A DNA stretch of 64,000 nt from Deltaproteobacteria bacterium (GTDB lineage: Bacteria; Myxococcota; Myxococcia; SLRQ01), in NCBI GenBank assembly GCA_029210625.1, contig JARGFU010000013.1, forward strand, positions 1 through 64,000, given 5' to 3'. This document shows positions 16,134 through 27,923 of the stretch, in pieces (the stretch's first letter is position 1; the number at the start of each line of letters is the position of its first letter). The notes under the pieces were generated by a model. The model had not been told where the DNA came from and did not search any database. It saw only the letters and a list, made by a program, of their open reading frames with translations. The translations under genes and the position numbers were made by a program.

Positions 16134-17767
16134 GCCGAGACCTCCACCGGGTATTCGTAGGCGCCGCGGCTCAGGTCCGGGGCGCCGTGGAAGTTGAGGA
16201 CCGGGGGCGGCGTGGCGGTGCGCCACTCGAGGGTGGCGCCACCCCAGGGGTCGTCGGCGGCCCGCGTCTCGCGGCGCAGTGACCACACCAGGTTGCCGAA
16301 GGCGAGCAGGAGCGAGCCCGCCATGACCCAGGAGCCCACGGTGGAGAGCTGGTGGAGGCTCGCGAACTCCTCGACGTAGAAGGCGTAGCGCCGCGGCATG
16401 CCGAGGCCGCCCGCGATGAAGAGGGGGATGTAGGTGAGGTTGAAGCCGATGAAGAAGAGCACCGCGGCCACGGTGGCCGTGCGCGCGTTGTACATGCGGC
16501 CGAAGATCTTCGGCCACCAGTAGTGCAGGCCCGCGATGAAGATGACGCCGGTGCCGCCGAACATCGTGTAGTGGAAGTGCGCCACGACGTAGGAGGTGTC
16601 GTGCAGGTGCACGTCCAGGGAGAGGCTGGCCACGGTGAGGCCGGTGAGGCCGCCGATGGCGAAGAGGAAGATGAACATCAGGGCCCAGAGCATGGGCGGC
16701 GCCAGCTGCACCGAGCCGCGGTACATGGTGGCGAGCCAGTTGAAGACCTTGATGGCGCTGGGGACCGCCACCAGGAAGGTCAGGGCGCTGAAGACGATGC
16801 GCGCCACGTCGGCCATGCCTGCCGTGAACATGTGGTGCGCCCACACCAGGGAGCCGATGCCGGCGATGGCCATCGACGAGAAGACGATGAACTTGTAGCC
16901 GAAGATGGTCTTGCGGCTGAAGGTGGGGATGATCTCCGAGACCACGCCCATGGCCGGCAGGATCATGATGTAGACGGCCGGGTGGGAGTAGATCCAGAAG
17001 AGGTGCTGGTAGAGCACGGGATCGCCGCCGCGGGCCGGATCGAAGATGGGGATGCCCAGGTAGCGCTCCATGAGCACCATGATGAGGGTGATGCCCACGA
17101 CCGGCGTGGCCAGGATCTGCACCCAGCCCGTGGCGTAGAGGCTCCAGGTGAAGAGGGGCATCTGGAACCAGCCCATCTCCTTGGCGCGGAGCCGGTGCAC
17201 GGTGGTCACGAAGTTCAGGCCCGTGAGGATGGAGCTCCACCCCAGGACGAAGGCCGCCAGCATGGGGACGACGACGTTGGCGTCGGTGTTGACCGAGTAG
17301 GGGACGTAGAAGGTCCAGCCGGTGTCAACGCCGCCGCCGAGGACGGCGACGAGCGCCAGGATGCCGCCCGCGACGTAGAAGTACCAGGAAGCCAGGTTCA
17401 GCCGCGGGAAGGAGACGTCCTCGGCGCCGATGAGGATCGGCAGGAAGAAGTTGCCGAAGACCGCCGGGATGCCGGGGATGATGAAGAGGAAGATCATCAC
17501 CACGCCGTGGAGGGTCAGGAGCCGGTTGTAGATCTCGCCCGGATCCTCGAGGCCCAGCAGCGCTCCCACCGGCGCCAGCACGCCGGCCTCGGGATCGAAG
17601 AGGTGCAGCCGGAAGGTGAGCGCCAGCAGGACGGCGAAGGTGAAGAAGAACATCATCCCCGCGAGGTAGAGCAGGGCGATGCGCTTGTGGTCGGTGGTGG
17701 TGAGCCAGGACCAGAGGCCGCGCTCGGCGTTGAGGTAGCTGGTGTCGGTGGTGGCGTCGGCGGACAT
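16130..17767 (-). CDS. ctaD: Cytochrome c oxidase subunit I, A2-type heme-copper oxidase
   Basis: This gene encodes about 545 residues with twelve or more membrane segments. It is the catalytic, proton-pumping subunit that reduces oxygen to water. Metal ligands are all present: His87 (heme a, in LLTLHGVVM), His262 and cross-linked Tyr266 (YSHPAVY), His311-His312 (CuB, VWAHHMF), and the heme pair in VVAHFHY (His397, His399). In place of the Glu of the common HPEVY motif there is YSHPAVY, the signature of the A2 subtype described for Rhodothermus-like caa3 oxidases, where Tyr-Ser takes over the D-channel role. ATG 17767 has GGAG upstream; ATG 17782 would overlap senC by eleven bases. Confidence 0.97.
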   Translation of the reverse strand: MSADATTDTSYLNAERGLWSWLTTTDHKRIALLYLAGMMFFFTFAVLLALTFRLHLFDPEAGVLAPVGALLGLEDPGEIYNRLLTLHGVVMIFLFIIPGIPAVFGNFFLPILIGAEDVSFPRLNLASWYFYVAGGILALVAVLGGGVDTGWTFYVPYSVNTDANVVVPMLAAFVLGWSSILTGLNFVTTVHRLRAKEMGWFQMPLFTWSLYATGWVQILATPVVGITLIMVLMERYLGIPIFDPARGGDPVLYQHLFWIYSHPAVYIMILPAMGVVSEIIPTFSRKTIFGYKFIVFSSMAIAGIGSLVWAHHMFTAGMADVARIVFSALTFLVAVPSAIKVFNWLATMYRGSVQLAPPMLWALMFIFLFAIGGLTGLTVASLSLDVHLHDTSYVVAHFHYTMFGGTGVIFIAGLHYWWPKIFGRMYNARTATVAAVLFFIGFNLTYIPLFIAGGLGMPRRYAFYVEEFASLHQLSTVGSWVMAGSLLLAFGNLVWSLRRETRAADDPWGGATLEWRTATPPPVLNFHGAPDLSRGAYEYPVEVSA

Positions 17768-17771
17768 CACT

Positions 17772-18617
17772 TCAGTCTCCATTCGCCAGGGGCGGGTGGG
17801 GCGCGGGGACGGCGAGCCGCGGGCCCGGGCGCGCGTCGCCGTCCTCGCGGCGCTCGCCGTCTCGGCGCTTGCGGGTGACCAGGTAGATGCCGAAGCCGAA
17901 GGCGAAGAGCATCGTCACCGCGAGGATGATGCGGTTGGTGCGCAGCACGTAGGCGCGACCGACCGGGTCGTAGGCGAAGCACAGCTGCTGGATCTTGCGC
18001 ATGAGGGGCCGCGGCCGGCCCACGGCGGCGTCCTCCACCGCCATGCGGACGTCCAGGGGGTTGAACTGCTGGCCGTGGAGGTACCGGCAGATCTTGCCCT
18101 CGGGGGAGAGGAAGACCACCACCCCGGGGTGGTTGAAGCCCTGGCCGTCCTCGGTGCGCGTGTAGTTGAAGCCCACCGCCTGGGTGATGCGGTCGATGGA
18201 CGCCTGATCGCCAGTGAGGAAGCGCCACTCCTCCGGCTCGGGCGCGGTCTTCTTCATGCGGCGGAGGGTGGCGTCGCGCTTGAGGCGCGCCAGCTCCGGC
18301 GTGTCACCGGGGTCGAAGCTCACGGTGACGAGGCGGTAGGCCTCACCCACGTCGAGGCCGGCGTTGTCGGCGGCCTTCGAGAGGTCCTGCAGGAGGGGCG
18401 AGCAGATGCCGGTGCAGCGGTAGAAGACCAGCGAGAGGGCCACCGGGCGATCCATGAGCTCGCCCAGGCGCACGGGCTGCCCCTCCTCGTCGACGAGCAC
18501 GACGTCGGCGATGTCGGCGACCTCGCCCAGGCGCTCGTCGACGCCCACGGCCGGCGCGGCCAGGGCCGGCGCGGCCTGCGAGGCGAGGAGGATGAAGAGG
18601 GGCAGTGCGGAGCGCAT
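17772..18617 (-). CDS. senC: SCO1/SenC-family copper chaperone, membrane-anchored
   Basis: This gene encodes 281 residues. After a signal peptide (1-20), the thioredoxin-like domain has the copper-binding CxxxC motif (FYRCTGICSPLL) and a distal His in GFNHPGVVVF. SCO proteins load copper into the CuA site of subunit II, which fits the position between the act genes and the cta genes. Unusually the domain is followed by a hydrophobic C-terminal segment (ILAVTMLFAFGFGIYLV) and a basic/Pro tail, so the protein may be held in the membrane at its C-terminus. Ten bases separate it from actF. Confidence 0.9.
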   Translation of the reverse strand: MRSALPLFILLASQAAPALAAPAVGVDERLGEVADIADVVLVDEEGQPVRLGELMDRPVALSLVFYRCTGICSPLLQDLSKAADNAGLDVGEAYRLVTVSFDPGDTPELARLKRDATLRRMKKTAPEPEEWRFLTGDQASIDRITQAVGFNYTRTEDGQGFNHPGVVVFLSPEGKICRYLHGQQFNPLDVRMAVEDAAVGRPRPLMRKIQQLCFAYDPVGRAYVLRTNRIILAVTMLFAFGFGIYLVTRKRRDGERREDGDARPGPRLAVPAPHPPLANGD

Positions 18618-18626
18618 GGTCGGCCT

Positions 18627-19868
18627 CTAGAGGTGGATGTAGCGCCTCGACGCCTCGAGGAGCGGGTCGCCCACGGGCATCGGGGGGTGCTTCTTCAGGA
18701 AGCGCGCGATCTGGTGCAGGACGAGGCCGCCCAGGAGGAGGACCGGCCCCAGCATCAGCAGCGGGCGCAGCGCGCCGCTCACCAGGAGGGCGTCGGGGAC
18801 GTTGGCGTCCATCTGCGGCGCGATGAGCCAGTAGAGGTCGACGGCCTGCCCCACCAGCAGCATGAGCGACACGGGCACCAGGACCCGCGGGTTGGTCTTG
18901 GAGGGCCGCGGCAGCAGGAGCAGGAAGGGGAGCACGAAGCGCAGGAGGGCGAGCACCACCGAGAGGACGAGCCACCCGCCGGTCGTGCGCTGCTCGTAGT
19001 AGAAGGTCTCCTCCGAGAGGTTCCCGTACCAGATGAGCATGAACTGGCTGAAGGCGATGTAGGCCCAGAAGCAGACGAAGGCGAAGAGGAGCACGCCCAG
19101 GCTGTAGAGCTGATCGTCGCGGATCCACCCCTCGCCGAGGCGGCCGGAGCGCTTCATCCAGACGACGGCGAGGGTGATGGCCGCCAGGGACGAGCTGAAC
19201 ATCCCGGCGAAGACGTAGACGCCGAACATGGTCGAGAACCACTTCGGCGAGAGGCTCATCAGCCAGTCGATGCCGGCGAAGGTGATGGTGACCCCGAAGA
19301 GCGCCACCAGGGCCGAGGACCAGCGCCGCAGGCGCAGGGTGGCCTCGGCGCCCACTTTGCCCTGGTCCTGGGCCAGGGAGGTACCCACGAAGAGCCGCTC
19401 GAAGAAGAGCCAGAGGGCGAAGAAGAGCACCGCCCGGATCACGAAGAAGGGCAGGTTGAGGTAGGGCGACTTCTCGTGCAGCAGGTGGTCGCTCGCCATC
19501 AGCTCGGCGTCGGCCCAGGGGAAGAGGTGGAAGCGGTCGTGCAGCAGGGCGAAGGCCAGCACCGGCACGAAGAGGAGCGCCACCAGCCAGAGCGGCGAGG
19601 AGAGCATCTCGGGGACGCGCCGGAGGACCACGGACCAGCGAGCGTGGGTGAGGTGCTGCAGGCCCACGAAGAGCAGGCTGCCCACGACGATGCTCCACAC
19701 CAGGGCGTAGCCCCAGAGGTAGCCGTAGCCCACGGCCACCAGGCCGCCGTCGGCCAGCAGCGCCAGCAGGGTCAAGGTCAGGCCCACGCCCGCCAGCGCG
19801 ATGCCGCCGCGCCCGAGGCCCGGGCTGCCCTTGGCGGCCGGCAGGGGTTCGTTCTTCGTCGCCTTCAT
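18627..19868 (-). CDS. actF: Alternative complex III subunit ActF (quinol:cytochrome c oxidoreductase)
   Basis: This gene encodes about 413 residues with roughly ten membrane segments. The sequence matches the ActF/NrfD-like (PsrC-type) quinone-interacting subunit: GFLGV-like N-terminus, LHDRFHLFPWADAELMASD, GIDWLMSLSPKWFSTMFG, FWAYIAFSQFMLIWYGNL and VDLYWLIAPQM. ActC and ActF are the two related integral subunits where menaquinol or other quinol is oxidised and protons may move. ATG 19868 shares one base with the actE stop (TGATG). The frame's longer start (19937) lies inside actE and is not used. Confidence 0.92.
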   Translation of the reverse strand: MKATKNEPLPAAKGSPGLGRGGIALAGVGLTLTLLALLADGGLVAVGYGYLWGYALVWSIVVGSLLFVGLQHLTHARWSVVLRRVPEMLSSPLWLVALLFVPVLAFALLHDRFHLFPWADAELMASDHLLHEKSPYLNLPFFVIRAVLFFALWLFFERLFVGTSLAQDQGKVGAEATLRLRRWSSALVALFGVTITFAGIDWLMSLSPKWFSTMFGVYVFAGMFSSSLAAITLAVVWMKRSGRLGEGWIRDDQLYSLGVLLFAFVCFWAYIAFSQFMLIWYGNLSEETFYYEQRTTGGWLVLSVVLALLRFVLPFLLLLPRPSKTNPRVLVPVSLMLLVGQAVDLYWLIAPQMDANVPDALLVSGALRPLLMLGPVLLLGGLVLHQIARFLKKHPPMPVGDPLLEASRRYIHL

Positions 19869-20521
19869 CAGGGCAGATCCTCGGGCTGGGGGGTCTCGGA
19901 ACGCTGGAGGGCGTGCAGGAACTGGATCACCTGCCACCGCTCCTGCTCGTCGAGCTTGCTGGCGTAGGAGGGCATGTTCCCCTTGCCCCGCGTGAGGATG
20001 TGGAAGAGGGCCCCGTCGGCGTAGCCGCGGGCCTTGTCGGTGTGCAGCGAGGGCGGCGCCGGGAAGCGCTCGGGCCCGATGACGCTGCCGTCGCCGTGTC
20101 CGCGGTCGCCGTGGCAGACCTTGCAGTAGATGCCGTAGATCTTCTGGCCCTCGCGCATGTCCTCGACGCTGACGGGAAGGGGGCTCACCAGCAGCTCTCC
20201 GGCTTGCGCCGCCCCCTGCTCGTCGGCGGGGAGGTGCAGGAGGGAGTAGGGCCGCGGCTGCTCCCGCGCCACGGTGCCGGGGACGGGGTCCCGGGCCACC
20301 AGCTGGCCCACGCCGGCCGCGTCGAAGCGCCGGCCGTAGGTCATCTGGGCCTTGCCCTTGGGCTGGGCGGCCATGCCGTTGAAGAACTCGACGAAGGGCA
20401 GCGCCACCAGGCCCACCGGGATCACGAAGGCCAGGATCACCGGCACCAGCAGCGCCGCCTTGAAGAGGTTGGGCGACCAGCGGGGCTCGAGGCCCGCCAG
20501 GAGATCGTAGAAACGCTTCAT
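19868..20521 (-). CDS. actE: Alternative complex III subunit ActE, monoheme cytochrome c
   Basis: This gene encodes 217 residues. One N-terminal membrane anchor (VPVILAFVIPVGLVALPFVEF) is followed by a periplasmic domain with MTYGRRFD and then a class I cytochrome c fold with CKVCH after YGIYC and axial Met in GNMPSYASKL. ActE is thought to carry electrons out of the complex toward the oxidase's own cytochrome c domain. It is translationally coupled at both ends (ATGA with actD, TGATG with actF). Confidence 0.93.
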   Translation of the reverse strand: MKRFYDLLAGLEPRWSPNLFKAALLVPVILAFVIPVGLVALPFVEFFNGMAAQPKGKAQMTYGRRFDAAGVGQLVARDPVPGTVAREQPRPYSLLHLPADEQGAAQAGELLVSPLPVSVEDMREGQKIYGIYCKVCHGDRGHGDGSVIGPERFPAPPSLHTDKARGYADGALFHILTRGKGNMPSYASKLDEQERWQVIQFLHALQRSETPQPEDLP

Positions 20522-21096
20522 AGCAGTGGCTCGTCGTCCTGACGCTCCACCAGCGGGCGGACGTCCTCGCAGCCGCTGCGCTCCAGCAGCTCGCGGGCCC
20601 GGGCCTCGTCGTAGCTCGGGTCGTCGGCGTGGAGCACCACGGCGAAGCGATCCGAGGAGACCAGGCGCGCCACGTCGCTGTCGTGCAGCGGCGAGTGCCA
20701 GCGCCCGAGGCGGCCCATCCAGAAGAGAGACCCCACGGCGGCGAGGGCCGAGAAGAGGACGAAGACCTCGAACATGATGGGCACCAGGGCCGGCCAGGGG
20801 ATGAAGGGCTTGCCGCCGATGTTGGTGGGGTACTGGTAGGAGCCCACGCCCACCTGCAGGGCGATCGCGCAGAGGAAGCCGATGCCGCCGAAGGTGAGGG
20901 CGACCCTGGACAGCTTCGAGGGGCGCAGGGCCATCGCGCCGTCGAGGCCGTGCACCGGGTAGGGCGTGTGGCAGTCCCAGCGGCTGTAGCCCGCGTCGCG
21001 CACGGCGGCGGCGGCGCTCATCAGATCGTTCACGTCGTCGAAGAGGCCGACGGTGCCCACGACGCGCTCGCTGCTCTCTGTGTTCGGGGTGGTCAT
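20518..21096 (-). CDS. actD: Alternative complex III subunit ActD (DUF3341)
   Basis: This gene encodes 192 residues. DUF3341 signatures are GLFDDVNDLMSAAAAVRDAG near the N-terminus, CHTPYPVHGLD, two membrane segments (LTFGGIGFLCAIALQ and PALVPIMFEVFVLFSAL) with GGKPFIPWPA between them, then a short C-terminal domain ending in acidic residues. In the alternative complex III structures ActD is a membrane subunit without cofactors. It starts 11 bases after actC. Confidence 0.92.
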   Translation of the reverse strand: MTTPNTESSERVVGTVGLFDDVNDLMSAAAAVRDAGYSRWDCHTPYPVHGLDGAMALRPSKLSRVALTFGGIGFLCAIALQVGVGSYQYPTNIGGKPFIPWPALVPIMFEVFVLFSALAAVGSLFWMGRLGRWHSPLHDSDVARLVSSDRFAVVLHADDPSYDEARARELLERSGCEDVRPLVERQDDEPLL

Positions 21097-21106
21097 CTCG
21101 CGTCTC

Positions 21107-22534
21107 CTAGTGCTGCGGCTGCGAGCCCGGCAGCAGGGCCTTCATCTCGGTGCTGGCCACGGTGGGGAGCAGCCGGCAGAAGATGAGCATCAGCGTGAGG
21201 AAGATGCCGAAGCTGCCGACCATCAGGCCGGCGTCCACCAGGGTGGGCTTGAACATGCCCCAGCTGCTGGGCAGGTAGTCGCGGTGCAGGCTGGTGATGA
21301 CGATGACGAAGCGCTCGAACCACATGCCCACGTTCACCAGCAGCACGATGGGGTACATCAGCCACACGTTGCGGCGGACCTTCTTGATCCACAGGAACTG
21401 CGGCACGACCACGTTGCAGATGACCATGGTCCAGTAGGCCCAGGCGTAGGGCCCCAGGGCGCGGTTGAGGAAGACGTAGCGCTCGGCGGCCACGCCCGAG
21501 TACCAGGCCGTGAAGAACTCCATCGCGTAGGCGTAGCCGACCATCAGCGAGGTCACGATGACGATCTTGTTCATCAGCTCCACGGCGTCCGTGGTGATGA
21601 TGTGCTCCAGGTGGAAGAAGCGCCGCAGGAGGATGATCAGCGTGGCCACCATCGCGAAGCCGCTGAGGATGGCGCCGGCGACGAAGTAGGGCGGGAAGAT
21701 CGTCGTATGCCAGCCCGGGATCACCGAGACGGCGAAGTCGAAGGAGACGACCGAGTGCACCGAGAGCACCAACGGCGTCGCCAGACCGGCCAGCAGCAGG
21801 TAGGCCTTCTCGTAGTGCTGCCAGGCGCGGTGGGAGCCGGTCCAGCCCAGGCTCAGCAGGCCGTAGACGAGCTTGCGCAGGGGGTGCTTGGCGCGGTCGC
21901 GGGCCGTGGCCAGGTCGGGGATCAGGCCGACGTACCAGAAGAGGGCCGAGACCAGGCCGTAGGTGCCGACGGCGAAGACGTCCCACTCCAGGGGCGAGGT
22001 GAAGTTCTGGTAGATGCTCTGGCCGTTCGGGTAGGGGATCAGCCAGAACATGGCCAGCCAGGGCCGCCCGGTGTGGAGGAGCGGGAACTGCAGCGCGCAG
22101 AAGACCGCGAAGAGGGTCATGGCCTCGGCGAAGCGTGCGATGCCCGTCCGCCAGCGCTGCCGCAGGAGGTAGAGGATGGCGGAGATGAGGGTGCCGGCGT
22201 GGCCGATGCCCACCCAGAAGACGAAGTTGATGATGCCGAAGCCCCAGCCCACCGGCTGGTTGTTGCCCCAGGTGCCGATGCCGAAGAGCACCGTCCACAC
22301 CAGCGACACCGCGTAGATGCCGGCCATGGCGCCGGTGATGGAGATCGCCACCCACCACCGCCGGGTGGGGAAGGACTCCATCGGGCGGAAGATGTCGTCG
22401 TCCAGCTGGCGCAGGGAGAGCTCCCCCTGCACGAGGGGGACGGGCTCCAGGGCGGCGCGCGCGCGGGACGCGGGCGCTCCGCCATCGCTCGCGGGGCTCA
22501 CTGCCGGGGAGAGGGTTTCGGCGACCAGTGACAT
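21107..22534 (-). CDS. actC: Alternative complex III subunit ActC (NrfD/PsrC-like)
   Basis: This gene encodes 475 residues and about ten membrane segments, in the PsrC/NrfD superfamily. Recognisable blocks are TRRWWVAISITGAMAGIY, NQPVGWGFGIINFVFWVGIG, HAGTLISAILYLLRQRWR, FPLLHTGRPWLAMFWLIPYP and HSVVSFDFAVSVIPGWHTTI, all conserved in ActC. It pairs with the iron-sulfur protein ActB and holds the quinol site close to the first FeS cluster. It lies 4 bases after actB. Confidence 0.95.
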   Translation of the reverse strand: MSLVAETLSPAVSPASDGGAPASRARAALEPVPLVQGELSLRQLDDDIFRPMESFPTRRWWVAISITGAMAGIYAVSLVWTVLFGIGTWGNNQPVGWGFGIINFVFWVGIGHAGTLISAILYLLRQRWRTGIARFAEAMTLFAVFCALQFPLLHTGRPWLAMFWLIPYPNGQSIYQNFTSPLEWDVFAVGTYGLVSALFWYVGLIPDLATARDRAKHPLRKLVYGLLSLGWTGSHRAWQHYEKAYLLLAGLATPLVLSVHSVVSFDFAVSVIPGWHTTIFPPYFVAGAILSGFAMVATLIILLRRFFHLEHIITTDAVELMNKIVIVTSLMVGYAYAMEFFTAWYSGVAAERYVFLNRALGPYAWAYWTMVICNVVVPQFLWIKKVRRNVWLMYPIVLLVNVGMWFERFVIVITSLHRDYLPSSWGMFKPTLVDAGLMVGSFGIFLTLMLIFCRLLPTVASTEMKALLPGSQPQH

Positions 22535-22537
22535 GCT

Positions 22538-25456
<2,919 letters not shown>

Positions 25457-25460
25457 GGCG

Positions 25461-26096
25461 CTACCTGTGGCAGGTGGTGCAGGTGGTGGGCGCGCGCGTT
25501 CCGCTCGCCGGCTGGGGGACGGTGTCGGCGGTGGGGGCCGCCGCGGGCGCCTCGGCCTCGGGCGCCTGGCTGTGGCAGTCGATGCAGAAGGCCATCTTCA
25601 GGGCGTGCTCCCGGCGCAGGTGGGTCATCTGCTCGACCGGGCCGTGGCACTCCTGGCAGCGGAGGCCGGAGTTCACGTGGCGCGAGTGCTCGAAGTAGAC
25701 GAAGTCGGCCACGTCGTTGACCTTGGTCCAGAGCACCGGCTCGCCGCGCTCCCAGTGCTGGAGCAGCGTCGCCAGGCCCGGCTTGAGGTCACCGGCGGGC
25801 GTCTTGGTCTGCACCTTGCTGTGGCAGTTCATGCAGGTGGAGAGCGCGGGCACGGTGGCGTGCGCTCCCTTGGACGCGTTCGAGTGGCAGTACTGGCAGT
25901 CGATGGCCAGGGTGCCGGCGTGCAGCTCGTGGCTGAAGGGGATCGGCTGGGAGGGCGTGTAGCCGCTCTCGACCCGCGAGGGCCAAAGGGAGAACACCCC
26001 CAGGGCCAGGCCCAGGACGACCGAGCCAACCACGGTCGCCAGTGCGAGGTAGACCCTCTGATCGAAGCGCTTGCTGAACACGGCGGCTCCCTGCAT
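25461..26096 (-). CDS. actA: Alternative complex III subunit ActA, pentaheme cytochrome c
   Basis: This gene encodes about 211 residues. One N-terminal membrane anchor (LALATVVGSVVLGLALGVF) is followed by five CXXCH motifs: CQYCH, CMNCH, CQECH, CIDCH and CTTCH, the last at the extreme C-terminus. Other His residues (PFSHELHAG, FEHSRHVN, RREHALKM) supply distal ligands. It is the first gene of the operon. ATG 26096 is preferred: a GTG at 26120 would lie within a few bases of the transcription start predicted from the -24/-12 promoter, and GGAG precedes 26096. Electrons from ActB enter this wire and leave through ActE. Confidence 0.95.
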   Translation of the reverse strand: MQGAAVFSKRFDQRVYLALATVVGSVVLGLALGVFSLWPSRVESGYTPSQPIPFSHELHAGTLAIDCQYCHSNASKGAHATVPALSTCMNCHSKVQTKTPAGDLKPGLATLLQHWERGEPVLWTKVNDVADFVYFEHSRHVNSGLRCQECHGPVEQMTHLRREHALKMAFCIDCHSQAPEAEAPAAAPTADTVPQPASGTRAPTTCTTCHR

Positions 26097-26135
26097 CCCG
26101 CTGCTCCGAAAATGGAGCACCCTGGAGCGCTCCAG

Positions 26136-26151
26136 AGCAGCCGCCGTGCCA
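26136..26151 (-). promoter_or_regulatory. Sigma-54 (-24/-12) promoter of the act-cta operon
   Basis: Read leftward, the site is TGGCACGGCGGCTGCT. It matches the sigma-54 consensus TGGCAC-N5-TTGC at 9 of 10 fixed positions, with the -24 GG and -12 GC at the exact spacing. The predicted start of transcription is near 26125, giving a leader of about 30 bases before actA. A sigma-54 activator gene is divergent, 150-170 bases away, as expected for such a promoter. No competing sigma-70 elements are obvious. Confidence 0.72.
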
Positions 26152-26166
26152 AGATCGCTACTTTTG

Positions 26167-26185
26167 GAAAATGATTCTCATTCCA
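26167..26185. promoter_or_regulatory. Fur-like box between actA and its regulator
   Basis: The 19 bases GAAAATGATTCTCATTCCA contain a perfect dyad AATGA-TTC-TCATT (26170-26182) and agree with the classic Fur box GATAATGATAATCATTATC at 13 of 19 positions. It is strikingly A/T-rich for this genome. It lies about 42-60 bases upstream of the predicted act transcription start. Fur or another Fur-family regulator (Zur, PerR) is likely to bind. Confidence 0.55.
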
Positions 26186-26228
26186 GGCTGTTGCGCGATC
26201 TCGCCGATCCCGCCCCTCCGGGCGAACG

Positions 26229-26293
26229 CGAAATCTGGCGTTCGGTGTCGCGCGATTTCGTGATCCTGGTCGCCAGGTGGCGATATTTCGTGG
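26229..26293. promoter_or_regulatory. Candidate enhancer region for the sigma-54 activator
   Basis: This holds a dyad with arms CGAAATC (26229-26235) and GATTTCG (26254-26260), a second partial copy CGATATTTCGTG (26281-26292), and a palindrome CCTGG-TCG-CCAGG (26265-26277). It lies 100-170 bases upstream of the predicted act transcription start, where enhancer sites of sigma-54 activators normally lie. It also overlaps the promoter region of the activator gene itself. Confidence 0.4.
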
Positions 26294-26305
26294 TAGTTGG
26301 AGGCG

Positions 26306-27877
<1,572 letters not shown>

Positions 27878-27894
27878 GGGCGCACCCCGCGCCC
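27878..27894. terminator. Hairpin between convergent genes
   Basis: The 6-bp arms GGGCGC/GCGCCC enclose a 5-base loop, directly after the stop of the sigma-54 activator and 30 bases before the stop of the convergent aminopropyltransferase gene. No T-run flanks it. It is a weak bidirectional terminator candidate. Confidence 0.3.
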
Positions 27895-27923
27895 GCGGAC
27901 CACCCTCACGGCGGCGGGTGCCT

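Noticed and set aside
15519-17240. A 573-codon frame ending in oxidase subunit III
   Set aside because: The first 370 codons are His/Arg/Gly-rich shadow of ctaD. The real gene starts at ATG 16133 with an ATGA overlap.
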